Assembly (NCBI RefSeq): GCF_030811835.1
Contig: NZ_JAUSRO010000007.1
Location: 124,001-188,000 of the forward strand
Reading direction: 5' to 3'
Length of the DNA: 64,000 nucleotides
DNA from: Variovorax ginsengisoli
Lineage (GTDB): Bacteria; Pseudomonadota; Gammaproteobacteria; Burkholderiales; Burkholderiaceae_C
Both the position numbers and the translations under genes were made by a program. Shown piece by piece: positions 17,356-26,310 of this stretch; the stretch's first letter is position 1; every line of letters starts with the position of its first letter. The notes under the pieces are model-generated. The model ran no database searches. It was not told where the DNA came from and saw only the letters and a list, made by a program, of their open reading frames with translations.

Positions 17356-17685
17356 TTGTTCATTTCCTCTGCTTTCGCCCAGACCGCACCCGCAGCCGGT
17401 GGCGGCGACATGTTGTCCTCGCTGGGCAGCATGCTCCCGCTGGTGCTGATGTTCGTGGTGCTCTACTTCGTGATGATCCGCCCCCAGATGAAGCGCCAGA
17501 AAGAAGCGCGCGCCATGATCGAGGCGCTGGCCAAGGGTGACGAAGTCGCCACCTCCGGCGGCATGCTCGGCAAGATCACCTCGATCGGTGACCAGTACCT
17601 GGGCCTCGAAATCGCCAATGGCGTCGAAGTCAAGGTGCAACGCAGCTCCGTCGTCCAGGTCCTGCCCAAGGGCGCGATCAAGTAA
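17356..17685 (+). CDS. yajC: Preprotein translocase accessory subunit YajC
   Basis: YajC is a small single-span inner-membrane protein that associates with SecDF-YidC. From a TTG at 17356 the product is 109 aa. It starts FISSAFAQTAPAAGGG, has one membrane helix (LPLVLMFVVLYFVMI) followed by the family signature RPQMKRQKEARAMIEAL, then a small cytoplasmic domain (GDEVATSGGMLGKI). TTG 17356 has GGAGA six bases upstream; an in-frame ATG at 17308 has no ribosome site and would add an odd N-terminus. In many betaproteobacteria tgt and queA precede yajC, but here an SDR gene does. Confidence 0.93.
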   Translation: MFISSAFAQTAPAAGGGDMLSSLGSMLPLVLMFVVLYFVMIRPQMKRQKEARAMIEALAKGDEVATSGGMLGKITSIGDQYLGLEIANGVEVKVQRSSVVQVLPKGAIK

Positions 17686-17695
17686 TTAGCACTCG

Positions 17696-17780
17696 CCCCC
17701 AGGCTGCGCGGCACTTCGTGTCCGCTTCGCCCACCCCGACCGGGGGCGCTGCCAGTGGCCCGGCGAAGCCGGTTCCACGG
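17696..17780 (+). repeat. Dispersed palindromic repeat, copy 1
   Basis: This fills most of the gap between yajC and secD. It shares with the copy at 61504-61590 (opposite strand) the 12-mer GCACTTCGTGTC (17711-17722), a central C-run/G-run hairpin (ACCCCGACCGGGGGC) and an exact 20-base block at 17757-17776 (GGCCCGGCGAAGCCGGTTCC), itself a hairpin through CCGGC/GCCGG. Repeats of this kind are common between genes in Comamonadaceae, as I recall them. No ORF or transposase is associated. Confidence 0.75.
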
Positions 17781-17821
17781 CAGCCTACGAATTAAGGCGC
17801 TATGCGTTTCAAGGCTGAAAG

Positions 17822-19705
17822 ATGAACCGATATCCGGTCTGGAAGTACGTAATCCTCGTGGTCGTGCTGCTCGTGGGGCTCATCTATGCCCTGCCCAATT
17901 TCTTCGGCGAAGCGCCTGCAGTGCAGGTGTCGGCGAGCAAGGCGACCGTCAAGGTCGACGCGTCCACCCAGGCACGCGTCGAAGAGGCCCTCAAGGCCGC
18001 CGGCCTGGTGCCGGACATGCTCACGCTCGACGCCACCTCGGTGCGCGCGCGCTTCACCAGCACCGACGACCAGCTCAAGGCGCGCGATGCGCTGCAGCGC
18101 GCCCTGGTGCCCGACGGCAGCGACCCCAGCTATGTGGTCGCGCTCAACCTGACCTCGCGCTCGCCAGCGTGGCTCACCGCGCTGCATGCCTCGCCGATGT
18201 ACCTCGGTCTCGACCTGCGCGGCGGCGTCGACTTCCTGCTGCAGGTCGACATGAAGGGCGCCATCGACAAGCGTGCCGAATCCTTTGCGGGCGACTTGCG
18301 CACGGCCTTCCGTGACAAGGGCATCCGCGGCAGCGCGGTCAACCGCAACGGCCAGACGCTGGAGGTGACCTTCCGCGATGCGGCCAGTCTCGCAGCCGCC
18401 AAGGACGTGGTGCGCGACCAGTTCCAGGACCTGAGCACCGTCGACAGCCAGGACGGCACCAACTTCAAGCTGACGGCGAGCATCAAGCCCGAGGCGGCAC
18501 GCCGCCTGCAGGACGCGGCGCTCAAGCAGAACATCACCACGCTGCACAACCGGATCAACGAACTCGGCGTGGCCGAGCCGGTGATCCAGCAGCAGGGCAT
18601 CGACCGCATCGTCGTGCAGCTGCCCGGCGTGCAGGACACGGCCAAGGCCAAGGACATCCTGGGCCGCACCGCGACGCTCGAGATGCGCCTGGTCGACGAA
18701 AGCGCCGAGGGCCATGCCGCCGAATCGGGCACGGGCCCGGTGCCCTTTGGCTCGGAGCGTTTCATGGACCGCAACGGCCGCGCCGTGATCGTCAAGAAGC
18801 AGGTGCTCGTCACCGGCGAGAACCTGACCGACGCGCAACCGGGCTTCGATTCGCAGACGCAGCAGCCCAAGGTCGACCTGACGATGGACGCCAAGGGCGG
18901 CCGCATCATGCGCGACGTGAGCCGCGACAACTACCGCAAGCGCATGGCGATGTTGATCTTCGAAAAGGGCAAGGGCGAAGTGCTCACGGCACCGTCGATC
19001 AATGGCGAGCTGGGCAACCGCTTCCAGATCTCCGGCTCGATGACCGTGGTGGAAGCCAACGACCTCGCACTGCTGCTGCGCGCCGGCTCGCTGGCCGCGC
19101 CCATGGAAATCATTCAGGAGCGCACCATCGGCCCGAGCCTGGGTGCCGACAACATCAACAAGGGCTTCAAGAGCGTGATGTATGGCTTCATCGCCATCAT
19201 GGTGTTCATGTGCGCCTACTACGCGCTGTTCGGCGTGTTCTCGTCGATCGCGCTGGCGGTGAACCTGATGCTGCTGGTGGCCATTCTCTCGATGCTGCAG
19301 GCCACCCTCACGCTGCCGGGCATTGCCGCCATGGCGCTGGCCATCGGCGTGGCGATCGACTCCAACGTGCTCATCAACGAGCGCGTGCGCGAAGAACTGC
19401 GCAACGGCGCCTCGCCGCAGGCCGCCATCCACGCTGGCTACGACCGGGCCTGGGGCACCATTCTCGACTCGAACGTGACCACGCTGATTGCGGGCATCGC
19501 GTTGCTGGCCTTCGGTTCCGGTCCGGTGCGTGGCTTCGCGGTGGTGCACTGCATCGGCATCGTCACCTCCATGTTCTCGGCCGTGTTCTTCTCGCGCGGC
19601 CTGGTGAACTTCTGGTACGGCGGCAAGAAGAAGCTCAAGTCGGTGTCCATCGGCACGGTCTGGCGCCCCAAGACGGACGGCAACGCAGTCGTCGAAGCGA
19701 ACTAA
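17822..19705 (+). CDS. secD: Protein translocase subunit SecD
   Basis: SecD with SecF uses the proton-motive force to finish protein export through SecYEG. The 627-aa product has an N-terminal membrane helix (YVILVVVLLVGLIYALPNFF) and a large periplasmic region with the P1 motifs LGLDLRGGVDFLLQVD and NRINELGVAEPVIQQQG. A C-terminal five-helix RND-type membrane domain follows, containing AIDSNVLINERVREELRNG and RAWGTILDSNVTTLIAG. The conserved Asp/Arg residues for proton coupling (D of AIDSNV) are present. The ATG at 17822 follows GCTGAAAG. It is separated from secF by 10 bp. Confidence 0.97.
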   Translation: MNRYPVWKYVILVVVLLVGLIYALPNFFGEAPAVQVSASKATVKVDASTQARVEEALKAAGLVPDMLTLDATSVRARFTSTDDQLKARDALQRALVPDGSDPSYVVALNLTSRSPAWLTALHASPMYLGLDLRGGVDFLLQVDMKGAIDKRAESFAGDLRTAFRDKGIRGSAVNRNGQTLEVTFRDAASLAAAKDVVRDQFQDLSTVDSQDGTNFKLTASIKPEAARRLQDAALKQNITTLHNRINELGVAEPVIQQQGIDRIVVQLPGVQDTAKAKDILGRTATLEMRLVDESAEGHAAESGTGPVPFGSERFMDRNGRAVIVKKQVLVTGENLTDAQPGFDSQTQQPKVDLTMDAKGGRIMRDVSRDNYRKRMAMLIFEKGKGEVLTAPSINGELGNRFQISGSMTVVEANDLALLLRAGSLAAPMEIIQERTIGPSLGADNINKGFKSVMYGFIAIMVFMCAYYALFGVFSSIALAVNLMLLVAILSMLQATLTLPGIAAMALAIGVAIDSNVLINERVREELRNGASPQAAIHAGYDRAWGTILDSNVTTLIAGIALLAFGSGPVRGFAVVHCIGIVTSMFSAVFFSRGLVNFWYGGKKKLKSVSIGTVWRPKTDGNAVVEAN

Positions 19706-19715
19706 GGAGCGCGCC

Positions 19716-20669
19716 ATGGAATTCTTCCGCATCCACAAGACCATCCCGTTCATGCGCCATGCCAAGGTGCTGAACATCATCTCCTTCGCGACCTTTGCGC
19801 TGGCGGTGTTCTTCCTGTTCCACCGGGGCCTTCACCTGTCGGTCGAATTCACCGGCGGCACCGTGATGGAAGTCGCCTACCAGCAGTCGGTCGACGTCGG
19901 CAAGGTCCGCGAGACCATCGGCAAGATGGGCTACGCCGATGTGCAGGTGCAGAACTACGGCACCTCGCGCGATGTGCAGATCCGCCTGCCGGTGCAGAAG
20001 GGCCAGACCTCGGCCCAGCAGAGCGCCCAGGTCATGGACGCGCTCAAGGCCCAGGATCCGACGGCCACGCTGCGCGGCAACGAGTTCGTCGGTCCCCAGG
20101 TCGGCGAGGAGCTCACCACCAACGGCCTGAAGGCGCTGGGCATGGTGGTGGTGGGCATCATGATCTACCTGGCGTTCCGCTTCGAGTGGAAGTTCGCCCT
20201 GTCGACCGTGCTGGCCAACCTGCACGACGTGGTGATCATCCTGGGCTTCTTCGCCTTCTTCCAGTGGGAGTTCTCGCTGGCGGTGCTGGCGGCGGTGCTG
20301 GCGGTGCTGGGCTATTCGGTCAACGAGTCGGTCGTGATCTTCGACCGCATCCGCGAGAACTTCCGGCGCTACCGCAAGATGACCACGGTCGAGACGATCG
20401 ACAACGCGATCACCTCGACCATCAGCCGAACCATCATCACCCACGGCTCCACACAGCTGGTGGTGCTGTCGATGTTCTTCTTCGGCGGGCCGACGCTGCA
20501 TTACTTTGCGTTGGCGCTGACCATCGGCATCTGCTTTGGCATCTACTCGTCGTGCTTCGTGGCCGCGGCCATCGCCATGTGGCTCGGGATCAAGCGCGAA
20601 GACCTGATCAAGGCACCGGTCAAGCGCGAAGGCGATCCGGAAGATCCGAACAGCGGCGCGGTGGTCTGA
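19716..20669 (+). CDS. secF: Protein translocase subunit SecF
   Basis: SecF is the partner of SecD in the inner membrane. The 317-aa product has a first helix near residues 20-38, the SecF signature SVEFTGGTVMEV at the start of the periplasmic part, and a five-helix C-terminal RND domain with GYSVNESVVIFDRIRENFR and AITSTISRTIITHG. It ends with a short charged tail. It follows secD by 10 bp, clearly the same operon, and a strong terminator follows 27 bp after its stop. Confidence 0.97.
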   Translation: MEFFRIHKTIPFMRHAKVLNIISFATFALAVFFLFHRGLHLSVEFTGGTVMEVAYQQSVDVGKVRETIGKMGYADVQVQNYGTSRDVQIRLPVQKGQTSAQQSAQVMDALKAQDPTATLRGNEFVGPQVGEELTTNGLKALGMVVVGIMIYLAFRFEWKFALSTVLANLHDVVIILGFFAFFQWEFSLAVLAAVLAVLGYSVNESVVIFDRIRENFRRYRKMTTVETIDNAITSTISRTIITHGSTQLVVLSMFFFGGPTLHYFALALTIGICFGIYSSCFVAAAIAMWLGIKREDLIKAPVKREGDPEDPNSGAVV

Positions 20670-20696
20670 TCTAACGCACGGCCTGCCAGACATCGA

Positions 20697-20726
20697 AAAA
20701 AGGCGCACTGCAGAGTGCGCCTTTTT
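20697..20726. terminator. Bidirectional intrinsic terminator after secF
   Basis: A 13-bp perfect stem (AAAAAGGCGCACT with AGTGCGCCTTTTT) with a GCAG loop. The A-run/T-run flanks make it functional in both directions. It lies between secF (plus strand) and the convergent smg gene (minus strand), ending both transcripts. Confidence 0.95.
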
Positions 20727-20749
20727 GTTTGTGGGGAGCGTGAATTGCG

Positions 20750-21271
20750 TTAGTGCGCCACGCGGTCCCGGCCGTCGTCGCAGAGTTCGTCCAGCACGAG
20801 GGCATCGGGCTCGGAACCGGTGCTCCAGTGCACCATCAGCACGATGATCTTGAGTTCTTCCAGGGCCATCGGGCCGCCTGCCGTCGCCATGGCGCGGTCG
20901 ATCACGATTTCGCGCATGCCGCAGGGCAGCACGTCCGAAAGTTCCAGAAAGCGGATGAAGCCGATGCACTCGGCGCCCAGGTGGTCCTGCTCGGCCGCGG
21001 AGTAAACGCGCATCGCATCGGCGGACTGCGGCAGTGCCGTGCCGGCCTGCGTGCGCTCGCCGATGGTGACGCTGGCATCGTCCAGGCCCGGCGTCCGCAT
21101 CAGGGGCAAGCCCTGGGTGGCCAGGCTGAGGCCGTCGAGCCACTGCAACGCATCGCGGATTTCCTCCGCGTCGAAGCCGTGCGCGCTGAGCTTGCGGCCC
21201 AGTTGCTCGGGTTCGGGGCATGCGTCACCACGCCAGTAATTTTCGTAGACGAATACGAGCACTTCGAACAT
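20750..21271 (-). CDS. smg: Smg family protein (DUF494)
   Basis: A 173-aa acidic helical protein starting MFEVLVFVYENYW, the Smg/DUF494 signature, with a C-terminal LDELKI-type helix (ALEELKIIVLMVHWSTG). In E. coli smg lies beside dprA (smf) and topA; its function is unclear. Here it is 26 bp downstream of dprA on the same strand, conserving that order. It is convergent with secF across a shared terminator. Confidence 0.94.
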   Translation of the reverse strand: MFEVLVFVYENYWRGDACPEPEQLGRKLSAHGFDAEEIRDALQWLDGLSLATQGLPLMRTPGLDDASVTIGERTQAGTALPQSADAMRVYSAAEQDHLGAECIGFIRFLELSDVLPCGMREIVIDRAMATAGGPMALEELKIIVLMVHWSTGSEPDALVLDELCDDGRDRVAH

Positions 21272-21297
21272 GGAGCCAATATAGCCCACGATGCGCC

Positions 21298-22440
21298 TCA
21301 GGCGCGCGCCACGCGTTGAAACAATCCGCCTGGCAGGCGGGCGACATGGCCGTCGAGTTCCAGTTCCAGCAGCTTGCCCTGCAGGTCTGCTGCACTGAAG
21401 CCGGTGCGGGCGCACAAGGCGTCGAGGCCGACCGGGTCGTGCCCGAGCGCTGCCAGCAGGCTGGCAGCGTCGGGGTCGTGCGCAGTGCCTGCAAAAGGCA
21501 ACTCTGGCGTGTCGTCGGGCAGGGCGGTCATGGGCAATTCCTCCTGCACATCATGGACTGTTTCCACCAGCTTGGCTCCCTGGCGGATCAGCGCATGGCA
21601 GCCCCGGGACTGCGGCGAATGGATCGAGCCGGGAATCGCGAACACCTCGCGTCCCTGTTCGATGGCCAAGCGCGCCGTGATGAGCGAGCCTGACAGCAGT
21701 GCAGCTTCGACGACCAGCGTGCCGCGCGACATGCCGGCAATGATGCGGTTGCGCTTGGGGAAGTTCTGGTGCAGCGGCGGCGTGCCCAGCGGGAACTCGC
21801 TCACGATGAGCCCCTGCGCGCTGATGCGGTGAGCGAGTGCACGGTGGCGAGCCGGATACACGCGGTCCAGGCCGGTGCCGACCACCGCCACGGTCGCGAG
21901 CATCGCGCGGTCGCCGGCGCCTTCGAGCGCGCCAAGATGCGCCGCACCGTCGACCCCCAGCGCCAGGCCCGAGATCACCGGAATGCCCGCTTCGACCAGG
22001 GCGCGGCCGAAGGCCCGGGCGTTGTCGGTGCCCTGCGGGGTCGGATTGCGGCTGCCGACGATCGCGATGCTCCGGCCGAGATCGCGCGTGTCGAAGGCCG
22101 CCGGGCCGAGCACGTAGAGCATCGGGGGCGGGTCTTCGGTTTGCAGCAGCAGCGAGGGGTAGGTCGGGTCGTCCCAGGTCACGATGCGCCGCACGGCGCC
22201 ATCGGCTTCGCTGCCCTGCAGCCACTGCCAGGTGCGTGCGAGTTGCGCGTCGAACCCGTCGGGCCGTTGCTGCACGGCGCGTGTCTGGGCCGGCGTGAGG
22301 TGCTCGCGCAGCCGATGCTCGGGCTGGCCGAACACCTCGCCGGGCAAGCCGAAGGCCGCAAGCAGCCTGCGCGCGCTGAGGTCGCCGACACCCGGCGTGA
22401 GTTGCAGGCGCAGCCAATCGGAGAGTTCGTCGCGTTCCAT
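21298..22440 (-). CDS. dprA: DNA-processing protein DprA
   Basis: DprA protects incoming single-stranded DNA during transformation and loads RecA. The 380-aa protein has an N-terminal SAM-like helical region (LQLTPGVGDLSARRLLAAFG), the extended Rossmann core with SIAIVGSRNPTPQG, GLALGVDGAAHLGAL and FPKRNRIIAGMS, and a C-terminal winged-helix domain (residues about 320-378, DPVGLDALCARTGFSAADL). Nothing essential appears missing. The ATG at 22440 follows an unusual leader with an 11-bp tandem repeat (listed separately). It sits downstream of the shortened LysM-family relative, as is usual in Burkholderiales. Confidence 0.95.
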   Translation of the reverse strand: MERDELSDWLRLQLTPGVGDLSARRLLAAFGLPGEVFGQPEHRLREHLTPAQTRAVQQRPDGFDAQLARTWQWLQGSEADGAVRRIVTWDDPTYPSLLLQTEDPPPMLYVLGPAAFDTRDLGRSIAIVGSRNPTPQGTDNARAFGRALVEAGIPVISGLALGVDGAAHLGALEGAGDRAMLATVAVVGTGLDRVYPARHRALAHRISAQGLIVSEFPLGTPPLHQNFPKRNRIIAGMSRGTLVVEAALLSGSLITARLAIEQGREVFAIPGSIHSPQSRGCHALIRQGAKLVETVHDVQEELPMTALPDDTPELPFAGTAHDPDAASLLAALGHDPVGLDALCARTGFSAADLQGKLLELELDGHVARLPGGLFQRVARA

Positions 22441-22472
22441 GGGGCGTGGCTCGGGGGATGGGGAAAGAGAGA

Positions 22473-22494
22473 GAAGCAGAAGAGAAGCAGAAGA
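22473..22494. repeat. Two tandem 11-bp purine repeats in the dprA leader
   Basis: GAAGCAGAAGA occurs twice head to tail (22473-22483 and 22484-22494) inside a longer AG-rich run (22461-22500). On the dprA mRNA it reads as a pyrimidine-rich leader 33-54 nt before the start codon. It is a simple-sequence tract that could vary in length. Confidence 0.7.
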
Positions 22495-22514
22495 GAAGGG
22501 GATGGCCCCGTGAT

Positions 22515-23012
22515 TCAGGGCAGGGGCACCAGCAAGTCCCCCACGCGCACTTCCTCGCGCGCAGTCACGATCTCGATCACCGCGGGCCGGGCCTGTCGCT
22601 GGGCCCGACCGTCGATGTCGGTCGGGGGCGCCGATTCGGCCCGCCGCAGCCGTGCGGTGCCGACGAGCCGCACTTCCTCGCCGAACGGCGTGCCTGCTGC
22701 TGGGTTGTGCAGGTCCATGTCTGCGCGGCGCAGCACGCGGAATTGTCTCGGGGCCTCGCTGGCGGTGGACAACGGCGTTTGCGCGCTGCCTTGTGCGTAG
22801 GCAAGGTCGCCACGGGTGAGCAGCGCGCGGCCTTCGGGCCCCGCGACGATGCGTGCGGCGCCGACGACCGCCTGTGGATCGACGAGAACAAGGGGTGTGT
22901 CCTGGGCCCGGATCGGACCGGGACCCACGACCGCCAATGCCACCAGCAAGCCGGTCCACCGGCCGTTTCGTGAGCGGTCCTGGCGCTGAAAGCAACGCGA
23001 AACGGAATTCAT
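22515..23012 (-). CDS. Shortened relative of the dprA-linked LysM protein, LysM domain absent
   Basis: A 165-aa exported protein with a signal peptide at residues about 1-47 ([14 protein letters not shown] cleavage). The dprA-def interval of Burkholderiales normally holds a protein of about 350-400 aa with signal peptide, LysM domain, middle domain and C-terminal domain. Only the middle domain is here, recognisable by [17 protein letters not shown], the [10 protein letters not shown] strand and ending [20 protein letters not shown]. No LysM motif (such as GDTLWDIS) is present and the C-terminal domain is missing. The frame is clean, so it may be a reduced functional gene rather than debris. 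It is divergent from def and upstream of dprA. The family match is from memory. Confidence 0.7.
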   Translation of the reverse strand: MNSVSRCFQRQDRSRNGRWTGLLVALAVVGPGPIRAQDTPLVLVDPQAVVGAARIVAGPEGRALLTRGDLAYAQGSAQTPLSTASEAPRQFRVLRRADMDLHNPAAGTPFGEEVRLVGTARLRRAESAPPTDIDGRAQRQARPAVIEIVTAREEVRVGDLLVPLP

Positions 23013-23146
23013 TGGCCTCCAAATTCTTACAATTGGCGGCGAATTTAAGGGCGAATCCCTTGAACGGGCACGCTCATGGTGCAGGTGGGCGGCAGGGTGT
23101 CCAGGAATTGGCGAAAATGGCAGAAGATTTACCCTCACTGCCCGTC

Positions 23147-23671
23147 ATGGCCAAAAGAACCATCCTGAGTTTTCCCGACAAACGCCTTCACACGGTCGCC
23201 AAGCCCGTGCAGGGCGTGGACGCGCGGATCAAGGCGCTGGTCGCCGACATGCTGGAGACCATGTACGACGCCAACGGCATCGGCCTGGCAGCGACCCAGG
23301 TCGACGTGCATGAGCGGCTGGTGGTCATCGACGTGTCCGAAGAGCGCAACCAGCCGCTCGTGCTCATCAATCCCGAGATCGTCTGGGCCAGCGACGAAAA
23401 GGTCCTCAACGAGGAAGGCTGTCTGTCCGTGCCCGGCATCTACGACGGCGTGGAGCGTTCCACCGCGGTGCGCGTGACCGCGCTCGATGCCGAGGGCGAG
23501 CCGCGGACGCTGGAGGCCGAAGGCCTGCTGGCCGTCTGCGTGCAGCACGAGCTCGATCACCTGCTGGGCAAGGTCTTCGTCGAATACCTGTCGCCGCTCA
23601 AGCGCAACCGCATCAAGAGCAAGCTGCTCAAGCAGCAGCGTGCCGACGAACGCGACGAAGGCCGACGTTGA
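23147..23671 (+). CDS. def: Peptide deformylase
   Basis: It removes the formyl group from nascent proteins using a metal ion. The 174-aa product has all three motifs: GIGLAATQ (motif 1), EGCLSVP (motif 2, Cys ligand) and QHELDHL (motif 3, two His ligands and catalytic Glu). The start [14 protein letters not shown] at 23147 gives the usual length. An in-frame ATG at 23117 has a better ribosome site (AGGA) and would add ten residues. The stop overlaps the next gene (TTGA), and def-fmt pairing is conserved with a small lipoprotein gene between them. Confidence 0.96.
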   Translation: MAKRTILSFPDKRLHTVAKPVQGVDARIKALVADMLETMYDANGIGLAATQVDVHERLVVIDVSEERNQPLVLINPEIVWASDEKVLNEEGCLSVPGIYDGVERSTAVRVTALDAEGEPRTLEAEGLLAVCVQHELDHLLGKVFVEYLSPLKRNRIKSKLLKQQRADERDEGRR

Positions 23672-24168
23672 GGCTGCCTTGCACGACGGCCGGTGCGGTC
23701 CTGATGGTCACCGTGCTGGCCCTGGCCGGCTGCGCGAGCGAGCCGACGCGGCTGGCGCCCGGCAGCACGCGCGCGCAGGCGCTGCAGCAACTGGGCACGC
23801 CGACGGCGATCTATTCGCTGGGTGCCCAGGGTGAACGCCTGCAGTATTCGCGGGCACCTGCGGGTTACGAAGTCAACAACGTCGATCTCGACGCGTCGGG
23901 CCGTGTGCGCGAAGTGCGCCAGGAGCTCGACGAGCGTCTGTTCGATCGCACGATATTGCCGGGCGCGTGGACCGAAGTCGACGTGCTGCGCAGCTACGGC
24001 CGGCCCTTCGAGATCACCGAAGTCTCGTCTTTCGACGGCAAGGTCTGGACCTGGCGCTACAAGGCGATGAACGCCCGCCGCCTGCTCTACATCTACGTCG
24101 ACCGCAGTGGTCGGGTCGTGCGGTATCACACCGGCGACGACCTCCAGCTCGAACGGCTTCCGCTGTGA
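23668..24168 (+). CDS. BamE/SmpA-like outer-membrane lipoprotein
   Basis: A 166-aa lipoprotein with lipobox LALAGC (Cys22). It has two BamE-like repeats of the pattern start-helix/beta-hairpin: [20 protein letters not shown] and [19 protein letters not shown]. BamE-fold proteins sit on the inner face of the outer membrane. This is not the canonical bamE locus, so it is a paralogue of unknown role. The start is TTG at 23668, overlapping the def stop (TTGA); the first ATG (23704) would leave too short a signal peptide. It lies between def and fmt. Confidence 0.8.
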   Translation: MRLPCTTAGAVLMVTVLALAGCASEPTRLAPGSTRAQALQQLGTPTAIYSLGAQGERLQYSRAPAGYEVNNVDLDASGRVREVRQELDERLFDRTILPGAWTEVDVLRSYGRPFEITEVSSFDGKVWTWRYKAMNARRLLYIYVDRSGRVVRYHTGDDLQLERLPL

Positions 24169-24173
24169 CGCGC

Positions 24174-25142
24174 ATGCGGGTCGGATTTGCGGGCACGCCC
24201 GAGTTCGCGCGCGTGGCGCTCGAAGCCTTGCAGGCCGCCGGGCACGAGATCGTGCTCGTGCTGACCCAGCCCGACCGGCCCGCCGGCCGTGGCATGAAGC
24301 TGCAGGCCTCGCCGGTCAAGCAGTGTGCGCTGGCGCACGGCTGGTCGGTGGCGCAGCCACGCAGCCTGCGGCTGGACGGCAAGTATCCCGACGAGGCCGA
24401 GGTCGGCCGCACGGCGATCCTGGCCGCCGACATGGACGTGCTGATCGTGGCCGCCTACGGCCTGATCCTGCCGCAGTGGGTGCTCGACACCCCGCGCCGG
24501 GGCTGCCTGAACATCCACGCGAGCCTGCTGCCGCGCTGGCGGGGCGCCGCGCCGATCCACCGCGCGATCGAGGCGGGCGACACCGAAACCGGCGTCACCA
24601 TCATGCAGATGGATGCCGGTCTGGACACCGGCGACATGCTGCTGCGCGAGGCCATCGCGATCGGCGACGACAGCACGGCCCGCCTGCACGACCGCCTGGC
24701 CGGGCTCGGTGGCCGGATGATCGTCGATGCACTGGCGCGGGCCGCGGCCGGCACGCTGCAGCGCACGCCGCAGCCCGTCGAGGGCGTGACCTATGCGCAC
24801 AAGGTCGAGAAGCACGAGGCGCAGATCGACTGGACCCAGGACGCCGCGACGCTGGTGCGTCGGGTGCGCGCGTTCGACCCGTTTCCGGGCGCCAGCAGCG
24901 CGCTGGATGGGGAAACCGTCAAGTTCTGGGCGGCACACCGGCAGCCCGATGCCGTTGGCGGTGCCGGCCCTGCGGGCGAGGCGCCGGGCACCGTGCTGGC
25001 GGTCGGTCCGGCCGGCATCCACGTGGCCACCGGCGATGGCGTGATCGTGCTCACCGAACTCCAGCGCGCGGGCGGCAAGCGCCTGGCGGCGGCCGACTTC
25101 CTGCGCGGTTTCGACGTGAAGGTCGGGCAGGTCTTCGGCTGA
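24174..25142 (+). CDS. fmt: Methionyl-tRNA formyltransferase
   Basis: It formylates initiator Met-tRNA using 10-formyl-tetrahydrofolate. The 322-aa product begins [18 protein letters not shown] and has the catalytic [18 protein letters not shown] near residue 115 and the folate loop [13 protein letters not shown]. The C-terminal OB-like tRNA domain starts with THAHKVEK-type sequence ([16 protein letters not shown]). A GTG at 24165 overlapping the previous stop is an alternative start. The stop shares one base with the azlC start (TGATG). Confidence 0.97.
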   Translation: MRVGFAGTPEFARVALEALQAAGHEIVLVLTQPDRPAGRGMKLQASPVKQCALAHGWSVAQPRSLRLDGKYPDEAEVGRTAILAADMDVLIVAAYGLILPQWVLDTPRRGCLNIHASLLPRWRGAAPIHRAIEAGDTETGVTIMQMDAGLDTGDMLLREAIAIGDDSTARLHDRLAGLGGRMIVDALARAAAGTLQRTPQPVEGVTYAHKVEKHEAQIDWTQDAATLVRRVRAFDPFPGASSALDGETVKFWAAHRQPDAVGGAGPAGEAPGTVLAVGPAGIHVATGDGVIVLTELQRAGGKRLAAADFLRGFDVKVGQVFG

Positions 25143-25882
25143 TGTTCTTCTTTCGATCGGTCCGGCGCCAGCCCGAATTTCTCGACGGCATGCGCGTGAT
25201 GGCGCCGATGGCCGTGGGCATCGGCGCGTGGGGCCTGATGACCGGCGTGGCCATGCTCAAGTCGGGCATGAGCGTGGTCGAGTCGGTCGCCATGACGTTG
25301 CTGGTGTATGCGGGCAGCTCGCAGCTGGCGTCGATTCCGCTGCTGGTGGCCGGTGCGCCGGCCTGGGTCGTGCTGGCCACGGGTTTCTGCGTGAACCTGC
25401 GCTTTGTCGTCTTCAGCCTGCACCTGCGGCCCTACCTCATGCACATGCCGCGCTGGCGTCGTCTCACGCACGGCTACCTCACGGCCGACCTGAGCTACGC
25501 GGTGTTCACGGCGCGCTATGCGCAACCGCCGCAGGGTGCGCGCGAGGAGGCCGCACAGGAGGCCTTCCTGACGGGCGGCTACTTCGTCACCTGGTGCGCC
25601 TGGATGAGCATGAGCCTGCTGGGCATTGCGCTGGCCAACTTCATCCCGCAGGCCTGGGGCCTGGGCTTCGCCGGTGTGCTGAGCCTGCTGGGCATCCTGT
25701 GCTCGATGGCGACCTCGCGCCTGCGCGTGGTCGCCGCACTCATTGCCGGCGCAACGGCGGTGGCCGCCTATGCGCTGCCCCTGAAGCTCAACATCGTCAC
25801 CGGCATCGGCGTGGCCGTGCTGCTGTGCTTCTGGATGGAAAAGCAGTTCGGCCTCGACGCCAGCGCGGAGGACGACCGATGA
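25142..25882 (+). CDS. azlC: AzlC family branched-chain amino acid export permease (large subunit)
   Basis: A 246-aa membrane protein with about seven hydrophobic segments. The AzlC signature is GIGAWGLMTGVAMLKSGMS followed by LVYAGSSQLASIPL and NLRFVVFSLHLRPYL. In Bacillus and Corynebacterium (BrnF) the pair exports branched-chain amino acids and analogues. Coupled to fmt by TGATG and to azlD by a 4-bp overlap. The substrate in this organism is inferred from the family only. Confidence 0.92.
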   Translation: MFFFRSVRRQPEFLDGMRVMAPMAVGIGAWGLMTGVAMLKSGMSVVESVAMTLLVYAGSSQLASIPLLVAGAPAWVVLATGFCVNLRFVVFSLHLRPYLMHMPRWRRLTHGYLTADLSYAVFTARYAQPPQGAREEAAQEAFLTGGYFVTWCAWMSMSLLGIALANFIPQAWGLGFAGVLSLLGILCSMATSRLRVVAALIAGATAVAAYALPLKLNIVTGIGVAVLLCFWMEKQFGLDASAEDDR

Positions 25883-26226
25883 AGCTGGGCGACGGCAGCA
25901 CCGACTTCTGGACGCTCGCGATCATCGTCGGGCTGGCCTGCGTGACCGTACTCACGCGCTGCTTCTTCTTCATCCTCGACCGGCCCTGGGGCCTGCCCGA
26001 CTGGGCCCATCGCGCGCTGCACTACGCGCCCGTGGCGGCGCTCTCGGCCGTGGTCATCCCCGAGATCGTGATGACGCAGGGGCACCTGGTGGCCACCTGG
26101 CAGGACGCGCGGCTTTACGCTGCGGTGGCCGGCGCGGCCTGGTTCTTCTGGCGCCGCGGCGTGCTGGGCACCATGGTGGTCGGCATGGCGGTCTATCTGC
26201 CGCTGCACCTGGGCCTGGGCTGGTAA
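25879..26226 (+). CDS. azlD: AzlD domain protein (small subunit of amino acid exporter)
   Basis: A 115-aa protein with four hydrophobic segments; the family pattern is TVLTRCFFFIL, then RALHYAPVAALSAVVIPEIV. It forms the exporter with AzlC. It overlaps azlC by 4 bp (ATGA). The 84 bp to pgk contain TAGAAT at 26265-26270, a possible pgk -10 with no clear -35. Confidence 0.92.
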   Translation: MKLGDGSTDFWTLAIIVGLACVTVLTRCFFFILDRPWGLPDWAHRALHYAPVAALSAVVIPEIVMTQGHLVATWQDARLYAAVAGAAWFFWRRGVLGTMVVGMAVYLPLHLGLGW

Positions 26227-26310
26227 CGAAGCACAGGAGACGCCGCGCGGGCGTGCATGGCTCCTAGAATCGTCGGAATTGCAGATTTTTCAACTCCGAG
26301 CCTTCTTCCC

